DNA from: Woeseiaceae bacterium
GTDB taxonomy: Bacteria > Pseudomonadota > Gammaproteobacteria > Steroidobacterales > Woeseiaceae
DNA: 64,000 nucleotides
Direction: 5' to 3'
NCBI GenBank assembly: GCA_030066075.1
Contig: JASJCH010000008.1
Span: forward strand, 1 to 64,000
This document shows positions 7,088-15,593 of the stretch, piece after piece. The notes beneath the pieces are model-generated. The model worked only from the letters and a program-made list of their open reading frames with translations, did no database searches and had not been told where the DNA came from. Made by a program: the position numbers and the translations under genes. Every line of letters begins with the position of its first letter. The first letter of the stretch is position 1.

Positions 7088-8785
7088 ATGTCAGAAGGAA
7101 CACACCAACAAGAGACGGCGCAGCGCGCGCGTATAAACGCACGGGTCGCTGCGGCGATCGGTCGCGGACTAATCCTGCTGGCGGCGGCAAGCACCCTGTA
7201 CGGCTGTGCGGGCACGCGAGCCGTCGACATGTCCACGGGGCACCTGACCGAGCCCCCGGAAGTGCCCGAGGAGGCGCCGCCCCCCGTGGCCGAAGCGCCG
7301 GCAGTGCCGCCCCCGGCGCCGGCGCCGCCGGTCGAGACCTACACGGTTGTCGTCAAGGACGTGCCTGTCGTGGACCTGCTGTTTTCGCTGGCCCGCGATG
7401 CAGGGCTTGACGTCGATATCCAGGCAGCGGCCAACAAGACGGTTACGCTGAACGCGGTCGAGCGCCCGCTGCGCGAGATCCTGGCTCGAATCGCCGAGCA
7501 TTCGGAGCTTCGCTACGAGCTACGGGGCACGAACCTGGTCATCCAGGATGACCTGCCGTACTGGCAGAACTACCACGTTGATTACGTCAATATCTCCCGG
7601 TCGAGTCGAGGAGAAGTCGGCGTGGCGACCCAGATCGCCACGACCGGGGGCAGCGTCGGGGAGGAGAGCAGCCAGCAAAGCGACGCCGCAGGCAACACGT
7701 CGAAGACGACGGTCAGGAACAACTCCGACAATGACTTCTGGCCGGCTCTGAAGGCGGGCCTGACTTCGATTCTCAGCGGCAACAGGCAGGACGGCGAAGA
7801 CCTGGCGCCACAGGCGCATGACCCCGTTATCACCAACCCGATGAGCAGCATCGTCACCGTGTTCGCAACGCAGCGCGAGCAACGGCGCGTGCAGGCGTAC
7901 CTCGACGACATCATGGAGAATTCGCAGCGCCAGGTGCTGATCGAGATGACGATCGTCGAGGTCGCGCTTAGCGACAACTTCCAGGCCGGCGTCGACTGGC
8001 AGAAACTCTCCGAATCGTTGGGCGGCGAAGGCGATTTCTTCCTGCAAACCGACCTTATCGGCGGCGATTTGCAGACGGCGCCGTTCGTCGCCCTGGGCTT
8101 TGAAGGCATCGAGGCTCTCGGCGGCACGATCACGGCCACGATTCGCCTGCTGCAGCAATTCGGCGATACCAAGGTGTTGTCCAGTCCCAAGATCATGGCG
8201 CTGAACAACCAGACCGCCTTGCTCAAGGTGGTCAACGAAGAGGTGTTCTTTACCGTCGAGCTGGATATCCGGGACGCGACCAGGGACATCCCCGAGAGAC
8301 GGACATTCACAAGCGAGCTGCACACGGTTCCGGTGGGTCTCGTGATGAATGTCACGCCGCAGATCAGCGACAGGGGCTACGTAAGCCTCAATGTCCGGCC
8401 GACGATCAGCCGTATAACGGGTTTTGCCGTAGACCCGGCACCGCGCCTTGCCGGCGCTGATTTCGACAACCTGATCCCGGAGATCCAGGTTCGCGAAATC
8501 GAGTCGCTATTGCAAGTGCTCGACGGTCGCACCGTGGTCCTTGGCGGACTGATGCAGAACGAGCAGATCAGCTCCAAGGATGGCGTCCCCGGGCTGTCCA
8601 AGATACCGGGCGTAGGCAAGTTGTTCTCTTATACCCAGGACAACCTGGTCAAGACGGAGCTGGTCATCTTTCTCAAACCCACGATTGTGACGAACGGAAC
8701 TAATCCGGAAGGCAGTCCGCGTCCGGGCGACTACTACGAGGTGCCGCGCGACCAGCCTGTGGCATACAGTCCCGAGTATCGCTGA
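7088..8785 (+). CDS. mshL: MshL-like secretin lipoprotein
   Basis: 565 residues from ATG 7088; TTG 7082 is the track start. An N-terminal hydrophobic stretch ends in a lipobox LYGC (about residue 39). A Pro-rich linker follows, then a secretin N0/STN domain (about 80-150) and N1-like repeats interrupted by a Ser/Asn-rich insert. The C-terminal secretin gate domain (about 360-545) has VVLGGLMQNEQ and VPGLSKIPGVGKLF. It forms the outer-membrane pore for pilus extrusion. As in MshL, it is a lipoprotein with no AMIN domains, unlike PilQ. First gene of the pilus operon. Confidence 0.85.
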   Translation: MSEGTHQQETAQRARINARVAAAIGRGLILLAAASTLYGCAGTRAVDMSTGHLTEPPEVPEEAPPPVAEAPAVPPPAPAPPVETYTVVVKDVPVVDLLFSLARDAGLDVDIQAAANKTVTLNAVERPLREILARIAEHSELRYELRGTNLVIQDDLPYWQNYHVDYVNISRSSRGEVGVATQIATTGGSVGEESSQQSDAAGNTSKTTVRNNSDNDFWPALKAGLTSILSGNRQDGEDLAPQAHDPVITNPMSSIVTVFATQREQRRVQAYLDDIMENSQRQVLIEMTIVEVALSDNFQAGVDWQKLSESLGGEGDFFLQTDLIGGDLQTAPFVALGFEGIEALGGTITATIRLLQQFGDTKVLSSPKIMALNNQTALLKVVNEEVFFTVELDIRDATRDIPERRTFTSELHTVPVGLVMNVTPQISDRGYVSLNVRPTISRITGFAVDPAPRLAGADFDNLIPEIQVREIESLLQVLDGRTVVLGGLMQNEQISSKDGVPGLSKIPGVGKLFSYTQDNLVKTELVIFLKPTIVTNGTNPEGSPRPGDYYEVPRDQPVAYSPEYR

Positions 8786-8796
8786 GAGCTGTTGAG

Positions 8797-10065
8797 GTGA
8801 AGAGCCCACTCGTTGAAGCACTGCGCAATGCCACGGAAGAGGCGGACGACCGGCACTCCGATGTTCCTGCGTCGCCGCTGCAGGAACAGACGCCGGCATC
8901 CGATCCCCCGGTTGACAGCAATCAACTGTCCGAGTCGGACGATCTCGAATTGATGGAGACCGCCGCTTTGCAGCGGCAGGAAAGCGATGCTGCAGAACCG
9001 GAAACGGAGCCGGACCCTGACTTTGCTGCAACCCGCTCGCTCGAGATTGACGACAACCTCGCGGCGAACGAGCCTGGTGATTCGTCGCCTGCGGATCGAC
9101 CGCATGGAATCCCGGGGCAGCGTTCTACCCGCCAGGCGCGCATGCCGCGGCTGGCGCTCTACGCGCCACTGCTGAGCCTCGGCGTCGGCCTGCTAGCGGC
9201 CGCCGGGCACCTCGGTTATCACTGGATTATCGGTGCGCAGCATAAAGCGGACCTGGCGGTGTTATCGGATCGGGATCGCGCGGAGCTTGTTGGCTCCACA
9301 GAGCCGCTGCCCGACAGGATCGCCAGCCCGTTCCTCCTGACGGCGGAGACGCCGCGATCCAGGCCCGAGCAGCCGGCTGCTAATCGTAACGTTGAAACGG
9401 CCCCTGCCGGGCCCGCACCCGCTCTGCCAAAGGCGCCGCCGTCGGCTACCGCTGAGGCTGCTCCCCTTCGCGCCGGCGTCGCCGATCCGGCATTCAGGGT
9501 GCTTTCCGCAGCCTTTGCCGCATTCCAGGCAGGTGACATCGCCGCGGCCGAATCGGCGTATCGAGAGGCGCTGGCGATCTCGCCGCGGCACCCGAACGCC
9601 CTGCAGAGCCTCGCGGCAATTCTCCACGCCACGGGTCGGCAAGATGAGGCAGCGGACATGTACGACACACTGCTGGCGGTCGAACCCGACAATGCTGCTG
9701 CCGCCGCCGCGCTGCTGAACTCGCGCGGCAACGTCGACGTCAGCGGGCTCAAGCACCTGGTCCAGCGGCACCCGGATTCGGGGCAGTTGTATTTCGCGCT
9801 CGGCGTGCAGTACTCCGAGCAGGGGAAGTGGGGGGAAGCCCGCGCCGCTTTTGCCGATGCCCTGCGGCTGGAGCCGGGCAATCCCGAGTACATGTTCAAC
9901 CTCGCCGTCACCCTCGAGCACTTGCAGCGCTACGACGAGGCGCGGGGGGTCTATGGCCTCACGCTGGCAAGTGCTGATTCGAGCTCGTACCTGGATCGAA
10001 CGCTGATTGCCCGCCGGATTGACCAGCTGAGCGCGTTGGGCGAAGAGTCGGGAGCAGGCCAATGA
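8797..10065 (+). CDS. MshN-like TPR membrane protein
   Basis: 422 residues from GTG 8797. The N-terminus SPLVEALRNATEEAD resembles the start of MshN/GspB-like proteins. An acidic cytoplasmic linker and one membrane helix (about 118-140, LALYAPLLSLGVGLLAAAGHLGYHWII) follow, then a Pro/Ala-rich periplasmic linker and tetratricopeptide repeats (about 240-410, such as AESAYREALAISPRHPNALQ). It probably links the inner-membrane platform to the secretin, as in MSHA and GspAB systems. It lies between mshL and mshE, the MSHA order, but no mshM-type AAA gene is present. The ATG of the next gene overlaps its end. Confidence 0.72.
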   Translation: MKSPLVEALRNATEEADDRHSDVPASPLQEQTPASDPPVDSNQLSESDDLELMETAALQRQESDAAEPETEPDPDFAATRSLEIDDNLAANEPGDSSPADRPHGIPGQRSTRQARMPRLALYAPLLSLGVGLLAAAGHLGYHWIIGAQHKADLAVLSDRDRAELVGSTEPLPDRIASPFLLTAETPRSRPEQPAANRNVETAPAGPAPALPKAPPSATAEAAPLRAGVADPAFRVLSAAFAAFQAGDIAAAESAYREALAISPRHPNALQSLAAILHATGRQDEAADMYDTLLAVEPDNAAAAAALLNSRGNVDVSGLKHLVQRHPDSGQLYFALGVQYSEQGKWGEARAAFADALRLEPGNPEYMFNLAVTLEHLQRYDEARGVYGLTLASADSSSYLDRTLIARRIDQLSALGEESGAGQ

Positions 10066-11789
10066 CCACAATCACAGTCCGCAAGCTGACCCCGGAAGAC
10101 CCGGGCTTGCCGCTGGGCGAACGCCTTATCGAGGCTGGACTGATCACGGAGGACCAGCTGCAGGTCGCGCTCAAGGAGCAGAGCCGCAAGGACGAGCCAC
10201 TGGGGCGCATACTGGTCAAGCTCGGCCTGATCTCGGAGGGCATGCTGCGCGATACGCTCGGCGAATCACTGGGTCACGACGCCGTTGACCTGTCGACAGT
10301 CATTCCCGATCCCGACGCGCTGCAGATGGTGCCGAAGAACATCGCTCGGCGGTACAACATGCTGCCGATCAACTTCGACAAGAACAACAAGATCCTGACG
10401 CTGGCGATGGCAGACACGTACAACGTCGTGGCGATGGACCAGGTTGGCGCATTGCTCGGCGCCGGCGTCGGAATAACCGCACTGGTCGCAGGAGAAGCCG
10501 AGATCGAAGCGGCTATCGAGCAGTTCTACGAGTTTGAACTGTCGCTGCAGGGCATCCTGCACGAGATCGATACCGGGGAGGCGGAGCAGCTTAGCGTCGG
10601 CGTCGAGAACGAGGAATACAACCACCCGCTGATTCGACTGGTGGACGCCATTCTCGCTGACGCCGTCAAGCGCGATGCATCGGATATCCACCTCGAGCCG
10701 GAAGCGGGTTTCCTGCGCGTGCGCTACCGAATCGACGGCGTAATGCGGCAGGTGATGGCGCTGCACCGCAGCTACTGGCCGGGCATGGTGGTGCGCCTGA
10801 AGGTCATGGCGAAGATGAACATTGCCGAGACGCGAGCGCCCCAGGACGGGCGTATCTCGCTGACACTCGCAGGCCGGCCGATCGATTTTCGCGTGGCCTG
10901 CCAGCAAACGTCGCACGGTGAGAACTTCGTGCTGCGCGTCCTGGACCGCAGCAAGGGAATCGTCCCCCTGGAGAAGCTCAACCTGGTCAGGGACACCCTG
11001 ACGTCCCTGCAGGTCATGATGGCCCGGCCGGAGGGGATCATACTTGTCACCGGCCCTACGGGTAGCGGCAAGACAACGACCCTGTACTCGATGCTCAACT
11101 GGCGCAACGACGAGACCGTCAACATCATGACCCTCGAAGACCCGGTCGAGTACCCGATGGCCATGATCCGGCAGACGTCGATCAACGAGGCCGCCAAGCT
11201 GGACTTCGCCAACGGTATCCGCTCGATGATGCGCCAGGACCCGGATGTCATCCTCGTCGGCGAGATTCGTGATGAAGAGACTGCCGAGATGGCCTTCCGC
11301 GCGGCGATGACCGGGCACCAGGTGTATTCGACGCTGCACACGAACTCGGCGCTGGGCGTCATTCCGCGACTGCTGGACATTGGCGTCAAGCCGCAGATCA
11401 TGGCCGGCAACATCATCGGCATCGTGGCGCAACGATTGGTGCGGCGCCTGTGTCGGCACTGCAAACAGGCGCACGCGCCCGACGACACCGAGAAGCAGCT
11501 GCTCGCGATCAGCAGCAGCAAACCGGTGTTGCTGTACCGCGAACAAGGCTGCGAGGCCTGCAATTTCACCGGCTTCAAAGGCCGGGTTGCAGTGATGGAG
11601 GTCCTCAAGATCAACGAACAGCTGGACGAGTTGATCGCCAGCGGAGCGACGCGACGGGAGCTTCACGAGGCGGCGGTCGCTGCCGGCCTGCGCGATCTCG
11701 CGGAGGATGCCGCTCGCCACGTGCTGGCAGGTACAACGAGCGTCGGAGAAGTTTCGCGCGTCGTCGACCTCACTTCGCGCGTCGGGTAG
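10062..11789 (+). CDS. mshE: MshE-type pilus extension ATPase
   Basis: 575 residues. The N-terminal MshEN/T2SSE_N domain (about 12-150) has two tandem units (LGERLIEAGLITEDQLQVAL and LGRILVKLGLISEGMLRDTL). The Arg of the canonical RLG starts is Pro in both, so c-di-GMP binding is uncertain. The C-terminal GspE/PilB ATPase has Walker A GPTGSGKTT, an Asp box, Walker B (QDPDVILVGEIRDEET), a His box and a tetracysteine zinc site (CRHC and CEAC). It powers pilus polymerisation at the inner membrane. It overlaps the end of the mshN-like gene by 4 bases. Confidence 0.93.
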   Translation: MTTITVRKLTPEDPGLPLGERLIEAGLITEDQLQVALKEQSRKDEPLGRILVKLGLISEGMLRDTLGESLGHDAVDLSTVIPDPDALQMVPKNIARRYNMLPINFDKNNKILTLAMADTYNVVAMDQVGALLGAGVGITALVAGEAEIEAAIEQFYEFELSLQGILHEIDTGEAEQLSVGVENEEYNHPLIRLVDAILADAVKRDASDIHLEPEAGFLRVRYRIDGVMRQVMALHRSYWPGMVVRLKVMAKMNIAETRAPQDGRISLTLAGRPIDFRVACQQTSHGENFVLRVLDRSKGIVPLEKLNLVRDTLTSLQVMMARPEGIILVTGPTGSGKTTTLYSMLNWRNDETVNIMTLEDPVEYPMAMIRQTSINEAAKLDFANGIRSMMRQDPDVILVGEIRDEETAEMAFRAAMTGHQVYSTLHTNSALGVIPRLLDIGVKPQIMAGNIIGIVAQRLVRRLCRHCKQAHAPDDTEKQLLAISSSKPVLLYREQGCEACNFTGFKGRVAVMEVLKINEQLDELIASGATRRELHEAAVAAGLRDLAEDAARHVLAGTTSVGEVSRVVDLTSRVG

Positions 11790-11794
11790 CCGCC

Positions 11795-12994
11795 ATGCCG
11801 TTCTACAACTACAGGGCCCTGGATACCAGCGGCGGGATCTGCGAAGGGCAGCTCGAGGCGCCGAGCGAGCACGCGCTGGAGACCCAGCTGCGGCAGTCGG
11901 GTATCGAGCTTCTGCGCTGCGCCGAGAAAACCTCGCGATTCGGTCGTAGCAACAAGGTCAAGCGCAAGGACCTCATCAACTTCTGCTACCACATGGCCCA
12001 GATGACCCGGGCCGGGCTGCCGATCCTGGATGCGCTGTCGGACATGCGGGACAGCCTGGACCAGGGTCCGTTCAAGGAGATGGTTGCCCAACTCATTTCG
12101 TCGGTCCAGGTGGGCAAGACGCTGTCCGAGGCGATGGGCGAATTCCCCCAGGTCTTTGACGAAGTCTTCGTGAGCCTCGTTGCCGTGGGTGAGGAATCCG
12201 GCGAGCTGCCGGAGGTAATGCTCAAGCTGACTGATTCGCTCAAGTGGCAGGATGAGCTGATCTCAAAAGCCAAGACGGTAATCATCTATCCCGCCTTCGT
12301 CGGGGTCGTCGTGCTCGGGGTCATGCTCTTCATGATGCTGTACGTGGTGCCCCAGATGGTCGACTTCATTCGCGAGATGGGGCAGGAACTGCCGATCCAT
12401 ACGCGTGCGCTGATCGGTTTCTCCAACTTCCTGGTCAATCACTGGTGGTGGGCGGTGCCGCTGCCATTCGTGGTGCTTGTTGCGATCAAATTCCAGGCGG
12501 CCCGGAATGAGGCGTTCCGACTGCGGGTCGATGGCTGGAAGCTGCGCGCATGGCTCGTCGGGCCGGTCAATTCGAAGATCATCGTGAGCCGCTTCACGAG
12601 CTACCTCGCACTGTGCTATGGCGCCGGGCTGGACGTGATTTCGTCGCTGAAGATCTGCGAGAAGCTGGCCGGAAACGCCGTTATCCGCAACAGCGTATGC
12701 GACATCTCCGCCGGTATCGCCGACGGCAAGACGCTGAGCAGCAGCATCGAGGCGACGGAAATGTTCCCGCCGCTGGTGACACGTATGGTCAAGATGGGAG
12801 AAGCGACCGGCGCTCTCGACGAGGCTTTGTCCAACGTCAGCTATTTCTACGACCGCGAAGTAGAAGAGTCGATCGAACGGCTCAAGGCCATGATCGAGCC
12901 GGCGATGACGGTGGTGCTCGGGACCATCATGGGCTGGATCATGCTTTCGGTGCTCGGTCCGGTCTACGAGACGATCAGCAATATCGGAGTCTAG
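11795..12994 (+). CDS. mshG: MshG/PilC/GspF-type inner-membrane platform protein
   Basis: 399 residues from ATG 11795; the track frame begins upstream inside mshE. Two T2SSF domains are visible: about 65-190 (FCYHMAQMTRAGLPILDALS, then EVFVSLVAVGEESGELP) and about 265-390 (RFTSYLALCYGAGLDVISSL, then MVKMGEATGALDEAL). Three membrane helices are expected, with YPAFVGVVVLGVMLFMMLYVVP the clearest. It is the polytopic platform that works with the MshE ATPase in type IV pilus assembly. It follows mshE by 5 bases and is followed at once by the PilM/PilN-like gene. Confidence 0.93.
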   Translation: MPFYNYRALDTSGGICEGQLEAPSEHALETQLRQSGIELLRCAEKTSRFGRSNKVKRKDLINFCYHMAQMTRAGLPILDALSDMRDSLDQGPFKEMVAQLISSVQVGKTLSEAMGEFPQVFDEVFVSLVAVGEESGELPEVMLKLTDSLKWQDELISKAKTVIIYPAFVGVVVLGVMLFMMLYVVPQMVDFIREMGQELPIHTRALIGFSNFLVNHWWWAVPLPFVVLVAIKFQAARNEAFRLRVDGWKLRAWLVGPVNSKIIVSRFTSYLALCYGAGLDVISSLKICEKLAGNAVIRNSVCDISAGIADGKTLSSSIEATEMFPPLVTRMVKMGEATGALDEALSNVSYFYDREVEESIERLKAMIEPAMTVVLGTIMGWIMLSVLGPVYETISNIGV

Positions 12995-12995
12995 T

Positions 12996-14591
12996 ATGGG
13001 TATCCAGCGCGCATTCTATGTCACCCAGGGAGCCCTGAGCGTCTGGGAATGCCAACGCGGGCAGCCCCGGCGCTGCGCGGAGTTCACCGACAGCGACGCC
13101 GGCCTGCAGGATTTCGACGCTTACATTGCGGAACACGGCGAACTCATCAGCAACGTCATCGTTGATGTGATCGAGGAAGAATTCTCGCTCGACAACGTCC
13201 CGAAGCTGAGCCTGAGAGACCGTAACGCCCTGCTGCAAAGGCGCCTGCAGCGCAAGTTCCCGCGCACGCCCTATCGCTTGCCGGTTTTTCAGAAGAACAG
13301 CGGTACGGTGCCCGGTACCGACGCGGTCGTTTACAGCGCGGTCTCCAATCACGAACTGCTCGAGCCCTGGATCCGGGTGATGCTGCGGCATGAGGTGCCG
13401 CTGGCCGGCATTTACTCGGTTCCCCTGATGGCGCCGGATTTATTGCGCCGCATCCGCAAGACTCAAGGATCGGCAATGCTGGTAACACAGCACGGTGGCC
13501 AGAAACTGCGGCAGGTATTCATGCACGGCAAGCAGGTGCAAAGCGCGCGCCTCTCACAGTCGCCCGACATAAGCGACCCGGAATACCCGCAGTTCATTCT
13601 CACCGAGATCAGCCGCAGCCGCCGCTACCTGGAGCGCAAGCGCCTGACCAGCAACCGCGCACAACTCGATGTCTACATCGTGGCGGAAGCAGATCTTGCC
13701 GAACGCATACTCGCGTGTCACCGCAACGAGACGCCGCTGCAGGTTCACTTCGTCAACCCGGTGTCCGCCGCCAGGAAGCTCGGCCTGGAATCGCCCCCGA
13801 GCCAGGAAAACCAGGAGCTGCTGTATCTCGCGCAGTCTTTCGCCTCACGACCGGGGCGCAGCTACGCGGTGTCCGGGGAAACCCGCTACGCACGCATGCG
13901 CAATATCCGGCGGGCGGTCATCGGGGGCTCGCTCGCCACCGCATGCCTGTGCTCGGCGATTGCCGGTGCAAACCTGAGCGCGGCCTGGATGTTGCACAGT
14001 CAGTCGACGTCAATCGAGCGCCAGCTCGAGCAACTCACGGAAACGTTCCGCCGGGAGAACGAGCGTTTCGATCCTCTCAAGGCGGATTCACACGAGATGA
14101 AACTGGCCGTCGACACCGGCGATTTCATCCTGTCGAACAGGCTGCCGGTACCTTGGGTGATGCAGCAGGTCGGACTGGTCATGGGAGATTACCCTGACGT
14201 GCAGATCAAGGGGCTCGACTGGTCGGTTGAATCAGCGGGCGGCGACGACCAGTCCCAACAGCGCATCGACCGGTCGATGCCGATAACGGTCCCGGTCAAG
14301 GCAATCGGTGCGGTCAGGGCCGAAATTTCGGCCGACATCGAGCCTTTCGGCGGCGACATGCGCAAGGCGTTTGCGCGCATCGACGCGCTCGCGGCGGACC
14401 TCGAGGAGCGGACCGAGTTCAGTCGTGTCGTTGCCGTGGAGTATCCGCTGGACGCCAGCCCGTCGGCGTCGATTGCGGGCGAGATCACCGGTGACAAGGT
14501 CTACGACGGCGCTCGTTTTCGCCTGCAGCTGCACTACGCGGTGAACACGACCGCCGCCGCGGTAGAGGAGGCAGATGATGCCCGCTTTTGA
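12996..14591 (+). CDS. PilM/PilN-like bitopic pilus assembly protein
   Basis: 531 residues. A cytoplasmic N-terminal part of about 300 residues includes SRSRRYLERKRLTSNRAQ and the VDVYIVAEADLAERIL-type actin-like fold seen in GspL and MshI proteins. One membrane helix follows (about 306-332, AVIGGSLATACLCSAIAGANLSAAW), then a coiled coil and a periplasmic ferredoxin-like domain. This architecture combines PilM-like and PilN-like parts in one chain, as GspL does. It should form the inner-membrane alignment complex with the next two gene products. I assign it by architecture and gene position; similarity to known MshI is not obvious by eye. Confidence 0.62.
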   Translation: MGIQRAFYVTQGALSVWECQRGQPRRCAEFTDSDAGLQDFDAYIAEHGELISNVIVDVIEEEFSLDNVPKLSLRDRNALLQRRLQRKFPRTPYRLPVFQKNSGTVPGTDAVVYSAVSNHELLEPWIRVMLRHEVPLAGIYSVPLMAPDLLRRIRKTQGSAMLVTQHGGQKLRQVFMHGKQVQSARLSQSPDISDPEYPQFILTEISRSRRYLERKRLTSNRAQLDVYIVAEADLAERILACHRNETPLQVHFVNPVSAARKLGLESPPSQENQELLYLAQSFASRPGRSYAVSGETRYARMRNIRRAVIGGSLATACLCSAIAGANLSAAWMLHSQSTSIERQLEQLTETFRRENERFDPLKADSHEMKLAVDTGDFILSNRLPVPWVMQQVGLVMGDYPDVQIKGLDWSVESAGGDDQSQQRIDRSMPITVPVKAIGAVRAEISADIEPFGGDMRKAFARIDALAADLEERTEFSRVVAVEYPLDASPSASIAGEITGDKVYDGARFRLQLHYAVNTTAAAVEEADDARF

Positions 14592-15210
14592 CATCGACTG
14601 GCGCTATGTTCGCCGCCACACGCTGTTGCCGGCCCTGACGGCGCTCATTGCCGCGGCCGCCCTCGCTGCCACTGCGTGGCTGCACGGCGAACAGCAAGCA
14701 TCGTTCCGCCAGGTGAGCTCCAACCAGGACGCCATGCACCAGGATTACGATGCGCTGGTCTACCGGCGTCGCCTGGTCGATCGCTACCACCGGCGCTACG
14801 AGCAGTTTTACGATATTGGGTTCGTCGGCGTGGAAAGCCGGCTCGAGTGGGTCGAGACCCTCAGGGAAACCTCCGTGGACCTGCTGCTGCCGCGCGTGAG
14901 TTACGCCATCGAGCCGCAACTGCAGGTGGTCGCACCGGTCGAGTCAATAAGGGCAGGGGAGGATATCTCGATTCGCGTCAGCCGCCTGCACCTCGAAGCG
15001 GGGCTCACGCACGAACTGGACTTGCTGCGCTTCTTCGATGAGTTGCAGCGCAGCGCGCCGGGACTGATCAAAGTCGATCGGTGTGCGCTTACCTGGCAGG
15101 CAGAGACCGCCGCGAATCTCGCGGCCGGCGCCAACCTGCTCGCCGACTGTGCAATCAACATCTACAGCGTGGTCACGTCCGACGTGATTTCCCCGGGTGC
15201 GGAGTCATGA
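14578..15210 (+). CDS. PilO/MshJ-like pilus assembly protein
   Basis: 210 residues from ATG 14578; ATG 14575 is directly upstream. One N-terminal membrane helix (about 18-40, LLPALTALIAAAALAATAWL) is followed by a short coiled coil (RRRLVDRYHRRYEQFY) and a periplasmic alpha/beta domain containing a conserved-looking LHLEAGLTHELDLLRFFDEL. This is the layout of PilO, GspM and MshJ. It overlaps the preceding gene by 14 bases and ends with an ATGA overlap with the next gene, so it is tightly coupled. Function is inferred from topology and operon position. Confidence 0.62.
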   Translation: MPAFDIDWRYVRRHTLLPALTALIAAAALAATAWLHGEQQASFRQVSSNQDAMHQDYDALVYRRRLVDRYHRRYEQFYDIGFVGVESRLEWVETLRETSVDLLLPRVSYAIEPQLQVVAPVESIRAGEDISIRVSRLHLEAGLTHELDLLRFFDELQRSAPGLIKVDRCALTWQAETAANLAAGANLLADCAINIYSVVTSDVISPGAES

Positions 15211-15593
15211 GGGCGCTATGGGTACTGGCGGCGCTGGCACTCGTGGCCGGGGCGAACGCGGGGGCGGATGAAAGCCCGGTCTATGAGTCGCTTGCGACTG
15301 CCAGTATCGGGCGGGTATTTCTCAGCCAGGAGCAGCGTGACCTGCTCGACCGTTTGCGGCTGCGCGATCCCGAGGCTGCGCAGCCGGCCGCGGGCGAGAC
15401 CGAAGTCAAGGAACAGCGCCCGGCTGCAGCCGGTTTCATCATTGGTCCTGACGGACGCTCGCGCACCTGGGACGAGGGGGATTTCGTCGATTCGACTCGT
15501 TCCCGGGCGCTATCGACGCGATTTCCCGGAGACATAGACGTCGAACGCAAGGCGGAACAGCTCGCAGCCGAAGATGATGAAACGTCTGAATAA
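15207..15593 (+). CDS. PilP/MshK-like exported pilus protein
   Basis: 128 residues from ATG 15207; the track ORF starts further upstream inside the previous gene. A signal peptide (RALWVLAALALVAGANAGA, about 1-20) is followed by a helical stretch (VFLSQEQRDLLDRLRLR) and a small beta domain with GFIIGPDGRSRTWDEGDFVD, which resembles the short HMP-type domain of MshK and PilP. Its position after the PilO-like gene supports a role linking the inner-membrane complex to the secretin. The family match is weak, so this is an architectural call. Confidence 0.6.
   Translation: MRALWVLAALALVAGANAGADESPVYESLATASIGRVFLSQEQRDLLDRLRLRDPEAAQPAAGETEVKEQRPAAAGFIIGPDGRSRTWDEGDFVDSTRSRALSTRFPGDIDVERKAEQLAAEDDETSE

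Noticed and set aside
10266-11720. 484-aa antisense ORF over mshE
   Set aside because: Shadow of a strongly conserved ATPase gene; His/Arg/Gln-rich with no recognisable motif.
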